The notes under the pieces were generated by a model. The model searched no databases. It was given only the letters and a program-made list of their open reading frames with translations, and was not told the origin of the DNA. The position numbers were made by a program, and so were the translations under genes. From positions 124,001 through 188,000 of the forward strand of contig NZ_AOFT01000001.1 of the NCBI RefSeq assembly GCF_000348905.1: a stretch of 64,000 nucleotides of DNA, written 5' to 3'. This DNA comes from Bhargavaea cecembensis DSE10. GTDB taxonomy: Bacteria; Bacillota; Bacilli; Bacillales_A; Planococcaceae. Numbering within the stretch: the first letter of the stretch is position 1; each line of letters starts with the position of its first letter. Below, in pieces: positions 25,880 through 33,506 of the stretch.

Positions 25880-27145
25880 TTGTTTATCGTCTTGGGAATC
25901 CTGCTCTTCCTGTCCTTTTTCTTCTCGGGCAGCGAAACGGCACTTACCGCCACGAACAGGATGAAGGTGCAGCTGCGTGCTGACCAGGGAGACAGGAAAT
26001 CTGAGAAACTGCTGAAACTCATCAGCAAGCCCGATCGGATGATTACGTCGATCCTGATCGGGAATAATATCGTGAATATCCTCTTGCCGACCCTCCTTAC
26101 GGCGATCGCAATTGACAAGGGCTGGCAGGTCGGGCTGGCGACAACGATTCTGACAATCACCCTTATCATCTTCGGTGAAGTGCTGCCGAAGACGATTGCG
26201 GCAACGTTCTCTGAAAAGGTCGCCTATCTGGTCTTTCCGATCATCCGGTTCCTGGTCATCATTCTTTCGCCGCTGACGTATCTGCTGTCGCTGTTCACGA
26301 ATGTCTTTATCCGCATCATTTCGCGGGGAACGGTGACGGAAGCGACGCTGACGAAGGAAGATCTCCGGTCGATGGTTGATATCGCGTCTACTGAAGGGAC
26401 TTTTGAGGAAGAGGAATCTATCCGCCTCAAGGGCGTGATGGACTTTCCCGAAAAAGATGTGTCCGATGTGATGTCGGCTCACCGGACGGAAATTGTCGGT
26501 GTGCCACTTGATGCGACTTATGAATATGTTCGGGATACCCTCCTTGAACACTGGTACACGCGTTATCCGGTGTATGAGGACAATATGGATACCATCGTCG
26601 GCGTGTTTTACTCCAAGCAGCTGATCGAGTGGTCAATGGCGCCTGAATCGACGATCGAGGACTATATGGACCGTGAACCGATGTTTGTTGTCGAGACGCT
26701 CAGTGTCGAGCGGGTATTCAAGATGATGCTGGCGAAAAAGAAGCATATCGCGATCGTCCTCGACGAATACGGCGGCACCCTCGGCATCGTCACGCACGAA
26801 GATATCATTGAAGAAATGATCGGCCAGGACATTGAAGACGAGACCGACCAGCAGGACGAGGTGCTCGTCTATGAAATGACGGATACCCGCCTGGAGTGCT
26901 CGGGACGTCTTGAGATGGATGACGTGATGGAATCCTTCCGTTCCGAGATGCCGGACGAGCATGAGACGGTCGGCGGATTCGTCCTCCAGCAGCTCGGTCA
27001 CGTCCCGGAACCGGGCGACCAGTTTACTTATGGCAACCTGGACGTTATGATCGAGGAGATGGACCGCAACCGCATCACCCGCATGCTGATCACCAAACGG
27101 GAGCAGGAAGAAGGGGAAGAAGCGGCAACGTCCGAAGAAGAATAA
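25880..27145 (+). CDS. CNNM/CorC-type membrane protein (DUF21-CBS-CorC_HlyC)
   Basis: A 421-residue protein with the standard hemolysin-C-like architecture: a DUF21 membrane domain (about residues 1-180) starting with SGSETALTATNRMK, two CBS repeats (about 195-320), and a C-terminal CorC_HlyC domain (about 335-410). Members are linked to magnesium or cobalt homeostasis and efflux; the older 'hemolysin' label is not supported. The start is TTG 25880, with AGGGGGA 7 nt upstream. The C-terminal tail is strongly acidic. It is monocistronic and followed by two stacked hairpins. Confidence 0.86.
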   Translation: MFIVLGILLFLSFFFSGSETALTATNRMKVQLRADQGDRKSEKLLKLISKPDRMITSILIGNNIVNILLPTLLTAIAIDKGWQVGLATTILTITLIIFGEVLPKTIAATFSEKVAYLVFPIIRFLVIILSPLTYLLSLFTNVFIRIISRGTVTEATLTKEDLRSMVDIASTEGTFEEEESIRLKGVMDFPEKDVSDVMSAHRTEIVGVPLDATYEYVRDTLLEHWYTRYPVYEDNMDTIVGVFYSKQLIEWSMAPESTIEDYMDREPMFVVETLSVERVFKMMLAKKKHIAIVLDEYGGTLGIVTHEDIIEEMIGQDIEDETDQQDEVLVYEMTDTRLECSGRLEMDDVMESFRSEMPDEHETVGGFVLQQLGHVPEPGDQFTYGNLDVMIEEMDRNRITRMLITKREQEEGEEAATSEEE

Positions 27146-27165
27146 GAAGAAATCAGCAAAACAAA

Positions 27166-27220
27166 AACGCAGGCAACAGCCTGCGTTGGGGCGCTTCCTG
27201 TAAGGAGGCGCTTTTTTTTA
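27166..27220 (+). terminator. Tandem hairpin terminator
   Basis: Two adjacent hairpins: AACGCAGGC / GCCTGCGTT (27166-27187), then a 9-bp stem with a GTA loop (27191-27211) followed by eight T. The second is the functional intrinsic terminator of the CorC-type gene. Confidence 0.85.
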
Positions 27221-27249
27221 TTGTTTCCTGACCGCTGCGTCCGGCATAC

Positions 27250-27383
27250 AGCGCCCGGCAACCAGCAAACTTTACACTTTCCTCTGCGATAAAACAACAT
27301 CGGTTCGTTCCTCACCGTTTTTCCTTTATCTCATTGCGAAGTACTCCAGTTTGTACGTTGCTAAGCGGGCGCTTGCGCTTTTG
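27250..27383. repeat. Intergenic inverted-repeat-bounded element, copy 1
   Basis: A 134-nt element starting AGCGCCC and ending with GGGCGCTTGCGCTTTTG. Its ends form an imperfect inverted repeat of roughly 30 nt (AGCGCCC, AGCAA and AAACT blocks recur inverted at the right end). A near-copy follows at 27397. No coding capacity is apparent; it resembles the mobile or structured intergenic repeats common in Bacillales. Confidence 0.75.
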
Positions 27384-27396
27384 CTACGTCAGCTCC

Positions 27397-27531
27397 AGCG
27401 CCCAGCAACTGGCAAACTTCGCACTTCTCCACTGCGATCAGTCAACATCGGTTCGTTCCTCACCGTGTTTCCTTTATCTCATTACGAAGTACTCCAGTTT
27501 GTACGTTGCTGAACGGGCGCTTGCGCTTTTG
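27397..27531. repeat. Intergenic inverted-repeat-bounded element, copy 2
   Basis: Second copy, offset 147 nt from the first, nearly identical through its central part (from CAACATCGGTTCGTTCC to AGTTTGTACGTTGCT) and more diverged near the left end. The 13 nt between copies (CTACGTCAGCTCC) continue the junction. Apart from these two elements, the 508-nt gap 27146-27653 shows only the CorC terminator and the ribosome binding site of the sigma factor gene. Confidence 0.75.
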
Positions 27532-27653
27532 GATAACCTTTCCCCGTTTCTTACATCTTTGTAATGGACCTGAAAGAGAATCCGATGGAGGGCAAGGTTT
27601 CTCTATAGGACAATAAGGTTAACAAAGAACAGTACGAACGGGAGGGATCGGCC

Positions 27654-28205
27654 ATGGCCGGTCGTAACATCGAAACCATCTACGAAGAATATGAACGATT
27701 CATTTATCACCTGTGCCTGAAGCTCACAAGGAACAAGGACGAGGCGGAAGACCTCATGCAGGACGTCTGGCTGAAAGTCGTCCGCAACGAAAAGTCGCTC
27801 GAGGGCGTCGACCACGTCAAGGCATGGCTGACAACGATCTGCATGAACACGTTCCGTGACCGTTACCGCAAGACGGTCCGACGGAGCCAGCATGTCATGG
27901 AGCAGCCGGAAACGCTCGACGTGCCGATCCTCGATCTCGTGCCGTGCGGGGAGCCGACTGCGGACGATCTGCTCGAGCGTGATGATATCCGCCACATCGT
28001 CCAGTCGAAGCTGGATGAGCTGGATGGCATCTACCGCAAAACCGTGCTTTATTTCTATGTGAACCAATACTCGCTCAACGAAATCGCCGAGCTTATGAAA
28101 GTGTCGATCGGGACGGTCAAATCCCGGCTTTTCCGCGCCAAGCAGCGCCTGAAGGAAATGATGCTTCTCGACGAGCAGGCGGAAGGCTATGTCACAGCCG
28201 GCTAA
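27654..28205 (+). CDS. ECF-type RNA polymerase sigma factor
   Basis: A 183-residue group IV sigma factor. Region 2 (about residues 8-80) holds LTRNKDEAEDLMQDVWLKV and the -10-recognising AWLTTICMNTFRDRYRK; region 4 (about 115-170) holds the helix-turn-helix SLNEIAELMKVSIGTVKSRLFRAKQRL. It should direct polymerase to a small regulon. GGGAGG is 8 nt ahead of ATG 27654. No anti-sigma gene lies next to it: the next gene encodes a membrane phospholipase-D-like protein after a terminator. The C-terminal LLDEQAEGYVTAG extension is short. Which family subgroup it belongs to was not determined. Confidence 0.88.
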   Translation: MAGRNIETIYEEYERFIYHLCLKLTRNKDEAEDLMQDVWLKVVRNEKSLEGVDHVKAWLTTICMNTFRDRYRKTVRRSQHVMEQPETLDVPILDLVPCGEPTADDLLERDDIRHIVQSKLDELDGIYRKTVLYFYVNQYSLNEIAELMKVSIGTVKSRLFRAKQRLKEMMLLDEQAEGYVTAG

Positions 28206-28222
28206 GATAATCACTAGGACGG

Positions 28223-28262
28223 CGGTCCGGGCAAAAAGTTGCCCGGACCGTTGTTATTTTTG
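28223..28262 (+). terminator. Terminator of the ECF sigma factor gene
   Basis: A 12-bp perfect stem CGGTCCGGGCAA / TTGCCCGGACCG with a 4-nt loop followed by TTGTTATTTTT. Confidence 0.88.
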
Positions 28263-28358
28263 CAGCCTCTTTCATAAAAGAACAGGGGCTTTTTCGCATC
28301 CCGCGTTTTCCGATGCAGTTGAAAGGGGAATGGAAGGGGGACCAAAGGGGGTACGCGC

Positions 28359-29819
28359 ATGGACAGGAAGAAAATAAAAGAATGGAGCATGAGGCGAAGG
28401 GTTCTGACGATCATCGCCTGCCTGTTTGTGCTCGTTTATATCGGTATCGTTCTCTACCATACATACAAGCCGCTCCCAGAGGGCATCTCCCACGACGGGA
28501 CGCTATACCGGACGGACAATGTGGAGATGCTTACCGACCTGACCTTTTCGCAGGACCGGTCAAAGGATGGCATGCAACACGAACTTCAGATTTTTGATGA
28601 AGTGTTTTCGATGATCGATCGTGCCGAAGAGTTCGTTGTGGCTGACTTTTTCCTCTACAACGGCTTTTACGATGAAAAGGAAGACTTCCCGGAGCTTGCC
28701 CGCACGCTGACCGACCGGCTTGCGGAGAAAAAAGAGGAAAACCCCGACATGCCGGTCATCCTCATTACCGATCCCGTCAACAACGGGTACGGTTCGTATA
28801 AATCCGAGGAAATCAGGCGCCTGGAGGAAGCGGGCGTCGAAGTTGTGGTGACTGCCCTCGATCCGCTCAGGGATTCCACGCCGGTCTATTCGGGCATCTA
28901 CCGGATCCTCTTCCAGTGGTGGGGAGAGGAAGGAAAAGGATGGCTGCCGAATCCGATGGCTGAAGACGCTCCGGAAATGACGGTCCGTTCCTATCTGAAG
29001 CTGCTGAATGTCAAGGCCAACCACCGCAAAGTCGTTGCCACTGAAGAAGGGGTTCTTGTGAATTCCGGCAACCCGCATGATGCGAGCGGCTGGCACGGCA
29101 ATGTCGCGTTCAAGGCGGACGGCCCCGTGATCAATGATGTCCTCAAAGCGGAAGAAGCGGTCTCCCGCTATTCGGGCGGCCCTGAAGAGTTCCCGAGGAC
29201 GGAAGGTGAAGAAAACCCTGACGGCCAGTACGGCGTACAGTATCTCACGGAGCGGCCGATCCTCGATCACCTTCTAGAGGACATCGGAAAGGCAGGGGAA
29301 GGGGATGAGGTATGGCTCGGCATGTTTTATCTGGCCAAGCGGGACGTTTTGTCTGCCCTCGTCGAAGCCGCTGAGCGGGGTGCCCGTGTCAGGATCATCC
29401 TTGACCCGAACGAGAATGCTTTCGGGAACAAAAAGACCGGATTGCCGAACATGCCGGTCGCGGAAGAGCTGATCGAGGATTCGGAAGGCCGGATCGAAAT
29501 CCGCTTCTATAATGCCGTCATCGGGCAATACCATACCAAACTGGTCTACGTGAAGGACGGCGGCGAAACCTATATCTCGAGCGGCGCCGCCAACATGACG
29601 GAGCGCGCGCTGGATGATTACAACCTCGAATCCAATCTGCGCATCGAGGCACCGGCAGACAGCCCGCTTGCGAAAAAGCTGGATGCTTATTTCAAGCGGC
29701 TCTGGGACAATGAAGATGCCCTCTATACGCTGGAGGCCGAGGAAAAGCTGGACGGCTTCTCCCAGGCACAGCGGGTCGTCTACGGCCTTCAGAAACTTCT
29801 GAAGCTGACCACTTACTGA
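28359..29819 (+). CDS. Membrane-anchored phospholipase D-like protein
   Basis: A 486-residue protein with one N-terminal membrane helix (about residues 13-35) and two PLD half-domains. The first catalytic motif reads HRKVVATEE near residue 223, with glutamate where HxKxxxxD has aspartate; the second reads HTKLVYVKD near 387 with the aspartate one residue late, followed by SSGAANMTER, which supplies the usual serine/asparagine. Members include cardiolipin synthases and phosphodiesterases; the lack of a second membrane helix and the altered motifs make cardiolipin synthesis uncertain. AAGGGGG precedes ATG 28359. It stands alone, downstream of the sigma factor's terminator. Confidence 0.75.
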   Translation: MDRKKIKEWSMRRRVLTIIACLFVLVYIGIVLYHTYKPLPEGISHDGTLYRTDNVEMLTDLTFSQDRSKDGMQHELQIFDEVFSMIDRAEEFVVADFFLYNGFYDEKEDFPELARTLTDRLAEKKEENPDMPVILITDPVNNGYGSYKSEEIRRLEEAGVEVVVTALDPLRDSTPVYSGIYRILFQWWGEEGKGWLPNPMAEDAPEMTVRSYLKLLNVKANHRKVVATEEGVLVNSGNPHDASGWHGNVAFKADGPVINDVLKAEEAVSRYSGGPEEFPRTEGEENPDGQYGVQYLTERPILDHLLEDIGKAGEGDEVWLGMFYLAKRDVLSALVEAAERGARVRIILDPNENAFGNKKTGLPNMPVAEELIEDSEGRIEIRFYNAVIGQYHTKLVYVKDGGETYISSGAANMTERALDDYNLESNLRIEAPADSPLAKKLDAYFKRLWDNEDALYTLEAEEKLDGFSQAQRVVYGLQKLLKLTTY

Positions 29820-29830
29820 TCCGAAAAAAA

Positions 29831-29870
29831 CAAAAGCGGCCTCCGCACCCGGTTAGTGGTGCGAAGGCCG
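29831..29870 (-). terminator. Terminator of the small coiled-coil gene
   Basis: The stem CGGCCT-CGCACC / GGTGCG-AGGCCG with one mismatch reads on the minus strand into TTTTGTTTTTTT. It probably also stops read-through from the phospholipase D-like gene. Confidence 0.78.
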
Positions 29871-29881
29871 TCTTCGTATGC

Positions 29882-30070
29882 TCAGTCAAGCGCATCCAAC
29901 TGCCGGTTCAATTCCGACAGCCTTGCTTCCATGTCCGCAAGCCGCTGTTCCGCTTTTTGGACCTGGGCCTCGTGGCCTGTCGACTCGAGTTTCTCGATGT
30001 CGCCCTGCAGGCTGATGTAGTCCATCTTCAGTTCTGCAATTTCCGCTTCGAGGGAACGTTTGTCCATCAT
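29882..30070 (-). CDS. Small coiled-coil protein
   Basis: A 62-residue highly charged protein that is one continuous predicted coiled coil with heptad leucines (SLEAEIAELKMDYISLQ, RLADMEARLSELNRQL). Two adjacent ATG codons (30070 and 30067) follow AAGGAGG; either may be used. Similar short helical proteins occur widely in Bacillales with no assigned function. It has its own ribosome binding site and terminator and lies 91 nt left of the glycosyltransferase-like gene on the same strand. Confidence 0.7.
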   Translation of the reverse strand: MMDKRSLEAEIAELKMDYISLQGDIEKLESTGHEAQVQKAEQRLADMEARLSELNRQLDALD

Positions 30071-30161
30071 GAACGCCTCCTTGTCGCGGACATTGTACCA
30101 TAACCGGGGCGGCGGCGTATCCCTGCAGGGAAGGAAACAAGTCAAGGCCCCGATTGGAAAA

Positions 30162-31187
30162 TCAGTGTTTCCCGGCCTTCCTGCGAGGCGGGTATTCCAG
30201 GTAGTAGTGAACGGCTTCGCTCACCATGTCGAGCCCGTCCTCGACGTTGAGCGCGGCCTGTCTTTCAATTGCGCGTTTTCTGCGGGGTTCGTGCAGAAGA
30301 AGCTCCATCACCGCATTCAGCAGCATCGACTGTTTGACTTTGCGACCGAGCCCGAGCGGAATAAAGCCGTTTTCCTCGTTCGGAAGTGCATGTCCCAGCT
30401 CTTCTTCATCCTGTGCGAGGACGATGCATGGGATGCTCAGGAAAGCGACATCGTAAGGGATGTATCCGGAAGAGCAGATGACAATATCGGCGGATGCGAG
30501 TTCCCTGCCATAGTCATAGGGCACCCTTTTGACGGTCACATTGCGGCGGCCGAGAGCCATCATCATAAGCGGGTCGTCCGGATGGGAGTAGGCTTCCCCG
30601 AGCAGAACGGTCACCTTCAGCGGAATGTGGAGCTGTGTCAGATGCCGGAGCGTCCGGTGAGAGAGGTTGGCCGGATCGGTTGGGCCATGGGCGACGACAA
30701 TATGCGGCAGGTCGCCGGGAGGCCGCTTGCCGAGCCCGACGCGGCGGTGACGGATCAGGCTCGGATCAGCGATAAATCCCGCCTGGCCCGTCACCACATT
30801 GCGCGGGACGGGGCCCCGGATTTCTCCGCCGAAAGTGCGGAAGACAAGATCGGCCGCCGTTTCGCCTTCGCCGCTGTCATCAAAATGGATGATCGCGGGA
30901 ATCATATCCCTGAGCGCATCAAGTTCCCCCGGTTCTGAGCGGCCGTCCCTCAGGAGGATGTCCGGCCGCAATTCTTCCGCCGCTTTCCTGAGCCCGTCCT
31001 TTCCCCGGATCCGGACGACCCGGAAGCCCGCCTCCTCGATGTGGGAGAGCGGGCGCTCCGAAAGGAAGATCACTTCAATATCGGTAAGCGACTGCGCGAT
31101 GCGCATCGCGCGCCGTGTCCGGTAGGCGGAGGGGATATCGATTGCCGTGCAGTAAAATACCGCTTTCTTTTTCGGTTGTCCGGTCAA
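30162..31187 (-). CDS. GT-B fold protein, PseG/glycosyltransferase-28-like
   Basis: A 341-residue protein with the two-Rossmann-domain layout of PseG/SpsG and MurG-type proteins: an N-terminal AIDIPSAYRTRRAMRIAQ in place of the usual glycine-rich entry loop, then HIVVAHGPTDPANLS and a C-terminal SSGYIPYDVAFLSIPCIVLAQ, which corresponds to the nucleotide-sugar-binding region. It may act on a UDP-activated sugar, but no glycan cluster surrounds it. TTG 31187, after AAAGGGTGA, is the best start; another TTG at 31211 lacks a good site. Precise reaction unknown. Confidence 0.65.
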   Translation of the reverse strand: MTGQPKKKAVFYCTAIDIPSAYRTRRAMRIAQSLTDIEVIFLSERPLSHIEEAGFRVVRIRGKDGLRKAAEELRPDILLRDGRSEPGELDALRDMIPAIIHFDDSGEGETAADLVFRTFGGEIRGPVPRNVVTGQAGFIADPSLIRHRRVGLGKRPPGDLPHIVVAHGPTDPANLSHRTLRHLTQLHIPLKVTVLLGEAYSHPDDPLMMMALGRRNVTVKRVPYDYGRELASADIVICSSGYIPYDVAFLSIPCIVLAQDEEELGHALPNEENGFIPLGLGRKVKQSMLLNAVMELLLHEPRRKRAIERQAALNVEDGLDMVSEAVHYYLEYPPRRKAGKH

Positions 31188-31259
31188 GGCCTTCACCCTT
31201 TCTGGCTGCAATATCGGTTCCTGTCCAACATATGGGACCGGGCCCCGGAATATGAGGGT

Positions 31260-31288
31260 TTGAGCTGGAAGTCTCGTCTGGGTATGGT
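31260..31288 (+). promoter_or_regulatory. Candidate promoter of the Na+/H+ antiporter gene
   Basis: TTGAGC, a 17-nt spacer and TATGGT, 43 nt before the ATG; each box matches four of six consensus bases. Confidence 0.35.
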
Positions 31289-31330
31289 AAACTGGGTATT
31301 ATTTTTGAGGACACGAAGGGGGGATTTCCC

Positions 31331-33295
31331 ATGTTCGATTCATTCCTGTTCTCCTTCATGGCGATTGTTGCACTGGGAATCGGATCACAGTGGCTGGCCT
31401 GGCGTCTCCGGCTTCCGGCAATTGTCGTCATGTCCATTGCGGGACTTTTGCTTGGACCGCTGCTCGGGCTGCTGAATCCCGAACAGCAGCTTGGAGACTT
31501 TTTTGGCCCGATCATTTCGATCGCGGTGGCGATCATCCTGTTTGAGGGGAGCCTGAATCTCGACGTGCGGGAAATCCGCGGATTTTTCCGTCCGGTCGGG
31601 CGCATCGTGACAATCGGGGCGTTTCTTGCCTGGATTTTCGGTTCGCTCGCCGCGCACTATGTGGCAGGACTCAGCTGGGAAGTGGCGTTCGTCATCGGGG
31701 GCCTGTTCATTGTTACGGGGCCGACGGTCATCCTCCCGCTCCTCAGGCAGGCAAAGCTGAAGCCGCGGGTCGGGGCCATCCTGAAATGGGAAGGGATTAT
31801 TGTCGACCCGTTCGGCGCACTGCTTGCGCTGTTTGCATTCGAGACCATCCGCTTTCTGAAGGGGGACCTGACCGGCGCGGGCATCCTGATCTTCTTTGCG
31901 GCCTCGGCTTTCGCGGGTTTGCTCGGCTGGTTCTTCGCCTGGGCGCTCGGAAAGATGTTCGAGGCAGACAAAGTCCCGGAATTTCTGAAGTCCCCGGTGC
32001 TGTTTGCGGCAGTGCTGCTGGTCTTTGTCGTGTCTGATGAGATCATGCATGAGACCGGGCTGCTCGCGGTCACCGTGATGGGGGTCGCAATGGCGAATAT
32101 GCATCTGTCCTCAATCGAGGATATCCGGCATTTCAAGGAAAACATCACGGTTCTTCTCGTTTCCGCCATTTTCGTGATGCTGACGGCTTCGCTGTCGGTG
32201 GATACGCTGCTTGCCATCTTCGAGCCCCGGATCATCGCCTTCGTCCTCGCGACACTGTTCGTTGTCCGGCCGCTGTCAATCTGGCTGTCGACCATCGGCA
32301 CCGACCTGACCAGGCAGGAGCGCACACTCGTCGGCTGGATCGCGCCGCGCGGGATTGTCGCACTCACGGTCTCCGGCTACTTTGCGACCATCCTGCTGGA
32401 CCAGGGCTACGAGGATGCAGAACTTCTGACGGCACTGACATTCGCGCTTGTTTTCGGCACGGTTGTCGTGCACGGTTTCACACTCGGGCCGCTCGCCAAG
32501 AAACTGAACCTTGTCGCAGCGGACAACTCCGGCGCCCTGATTGTCGGCGGCGGGCCATTTATCGCAAAGCTTGCCGCCTCGATCAAGGAAGACGGCAAGC
32601 CGGTCGCCATCATGACCGACGCCTGGAACGATGTCTTCGAGGCGCGCAAGGCGGGCATCAAAGTGCTTTCGGGTGACATCCTGTCCGAGCAGGTGGATTA
32701 CAGATATGACCTGGCGCCTTACCAGAACCTGCTGTCGATGACCCATATGGATATGTACAATGCTCATATCTGCAGCGACTTCGTTCATGACTTCGGCCCG
32801 TCGTTCGTCTTCCGTTCCGGCCTGAAGGGGGACCCGAAGCGCTACGGCGTGGACAGCGTCCGGCTCGTCCGTTCGCCGGGCAGGTTCCTCTTTGAGCCGG
32901 CGGTACCTGTGGGTGTGCTGGATTCGCGGATCCGGAACGGCCATGTGATCCGGAAGACCCCGATCACGGAACGCTACAAGTACACACAGTACCTCCGCGA
33001 GCGGGATGAGAGCCCGGTTCTCCTGTACATCCTGAGAAAAGACGGCCGGGTCGACTTCTTCTCGCCGGGAACGGAGCTGGCAGCGGAGCCGGGCGACCTT
33101 GTCGTCTCCCTGAGCCCGCCCGACAAGACGGTCGAGAAGGTAAAGGAAAAGCTGGAAGTCAAGACTGACGGAAAAGCATCCGCCAGCAAGGAACAGATCG
33201 AGAAGCGCCTGAACGGCAACGATCCGGCAGGCGGGGACGGAAACGGCGGCAAACCGCCGATTCCGGGCCCCGTGCCGGAATCGGCACTTAAATAA
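31331..33295 (+). CDS. CPA1-type Na+/H+ antiporter with cytoplasmic RCK-like domain
   Basis: A 654-residue cation:proton antiporter. The first 400 residues are about 12 membrane helices of the Na+/H+ exchanger fold, with the ion-binding pattern GPTVILPLL and the Asp-containing WEGIIVDPFGALLALF. Residues about 405-500 form a Rossmann-like TrkA_N/RCK-type domain (GALIVGGGPFIAKLAASI) and about 560-610 a TrkA_C-like part, so activity may respond to nucleotides. The C-terminus is a glycine/proline-rich tail. It should extrude Na+ (or take up H+) for pH and salt homeostasis. Monocistronic, with a terminator at 33306. Confidence 0.86.
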   Translation: MFDSFLFSFMAIVALGIGSQWLAWRLRLPAIVVMSIAGLLLGPLLGLLNPEQQLGDFFGPIISIAVAIILFEGSLNLDVREIRGFFRPVGRIVTIGAFLAWIFGSLAAHYVAGLSWEVAFVIGGLFIVTGPTVILPLLRQAKLKPRVGAILKWEGIIVDPFGALLALFAFETIRFLKGDLTGAGILIFFAASAFAGLLGWFFAWALGKMFEADKVPEFLKSPVLFAAVLLVFVVSDEIMHETGLLAVTVMGVAMANMHLSSIEDIRHFKENITVLLVSAIFVMLTASLSVDTLLAIFEPRIIAFVLATLFVVRPLSIWLSTIGTDLTRQERTLVGWIAPRGIVALTVSGYFATILLDQGYEDAELLTALTFALVFGTVVVHGFTLGPLAKKLNLVAADNSGALIVGGGPFIAKLAASIKEDGKPVAIMTDAWNDVFEARKAGIKVLSGDILSEQVDYRYDLAPYQNLLSMTHMDMYNAHICSDFVHDFGPSFVFRSGLKGDPKRYGVDSVRLVRSPGRFLFEPAVPVGVLDSRIRNGHVIRKTPITERYKYTQYLRERDESPVLLYILRKDGRVDFFSPGTELAAEPGDLVVSLSPPDKTVEKVKEKLEVKTDGKASASKEQIEKRLNGNDPAGGDGNGGKPPIPGPVPESALK

Positions 33296-33305
33296 AGCAA
33301 TCACG

Positions 33306-33336
33306 GCCGGGAGCAGAAACGCTCCCGGCTTTTCTT
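33306..33336 (+). terminator. Terminator of the antiporter gene
   Basis: A 9-bp perfect stem GCCGGGAGC / GCTCCCGGC with a 6-nt loop followed by TTTTCTT. Confidence 0.85.
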
Positions 33337-33340
33337 ATCA

Positions 33341-33420
33341 GGACTTAGCACGGTGGATTCGTACTTACAGCGAGGATATCGGACTTAGCGGGGGGAATTC
33401 GGACTTACAGGAAACCTTGC
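33341..33420. repeat. Four-unit intergenic array, exact 20-nt period, word GGACTTA
   Basis: GGACTTA at 33341, 33381 and 33401 and GTACTTA at 33361 are spaced exactly 20 nt; units share a trailing G-rich stretch and GGATTC/AATTC before the next word. The gap lies between two plus-strand genes, just after a terminator. The unit GGATTCGTACTTA is close to the GGATTCGTACTAT unit of the array at 43.4 kb. Confidence 0.82.
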
Positions 33421-33506
33421 ACCACACGTTATCCATCCTGCCGTGCCCGATGAAATCCGGCCGCCGGTCTTGTATAATCAGTACGTATGAGAGGAGTGGA
33501 CGCACA

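Noticed and set aside
27146-27653. Insertion sequence
   Set aside because: No transposase frame occurs; only the short tandem non-coding elements are present.
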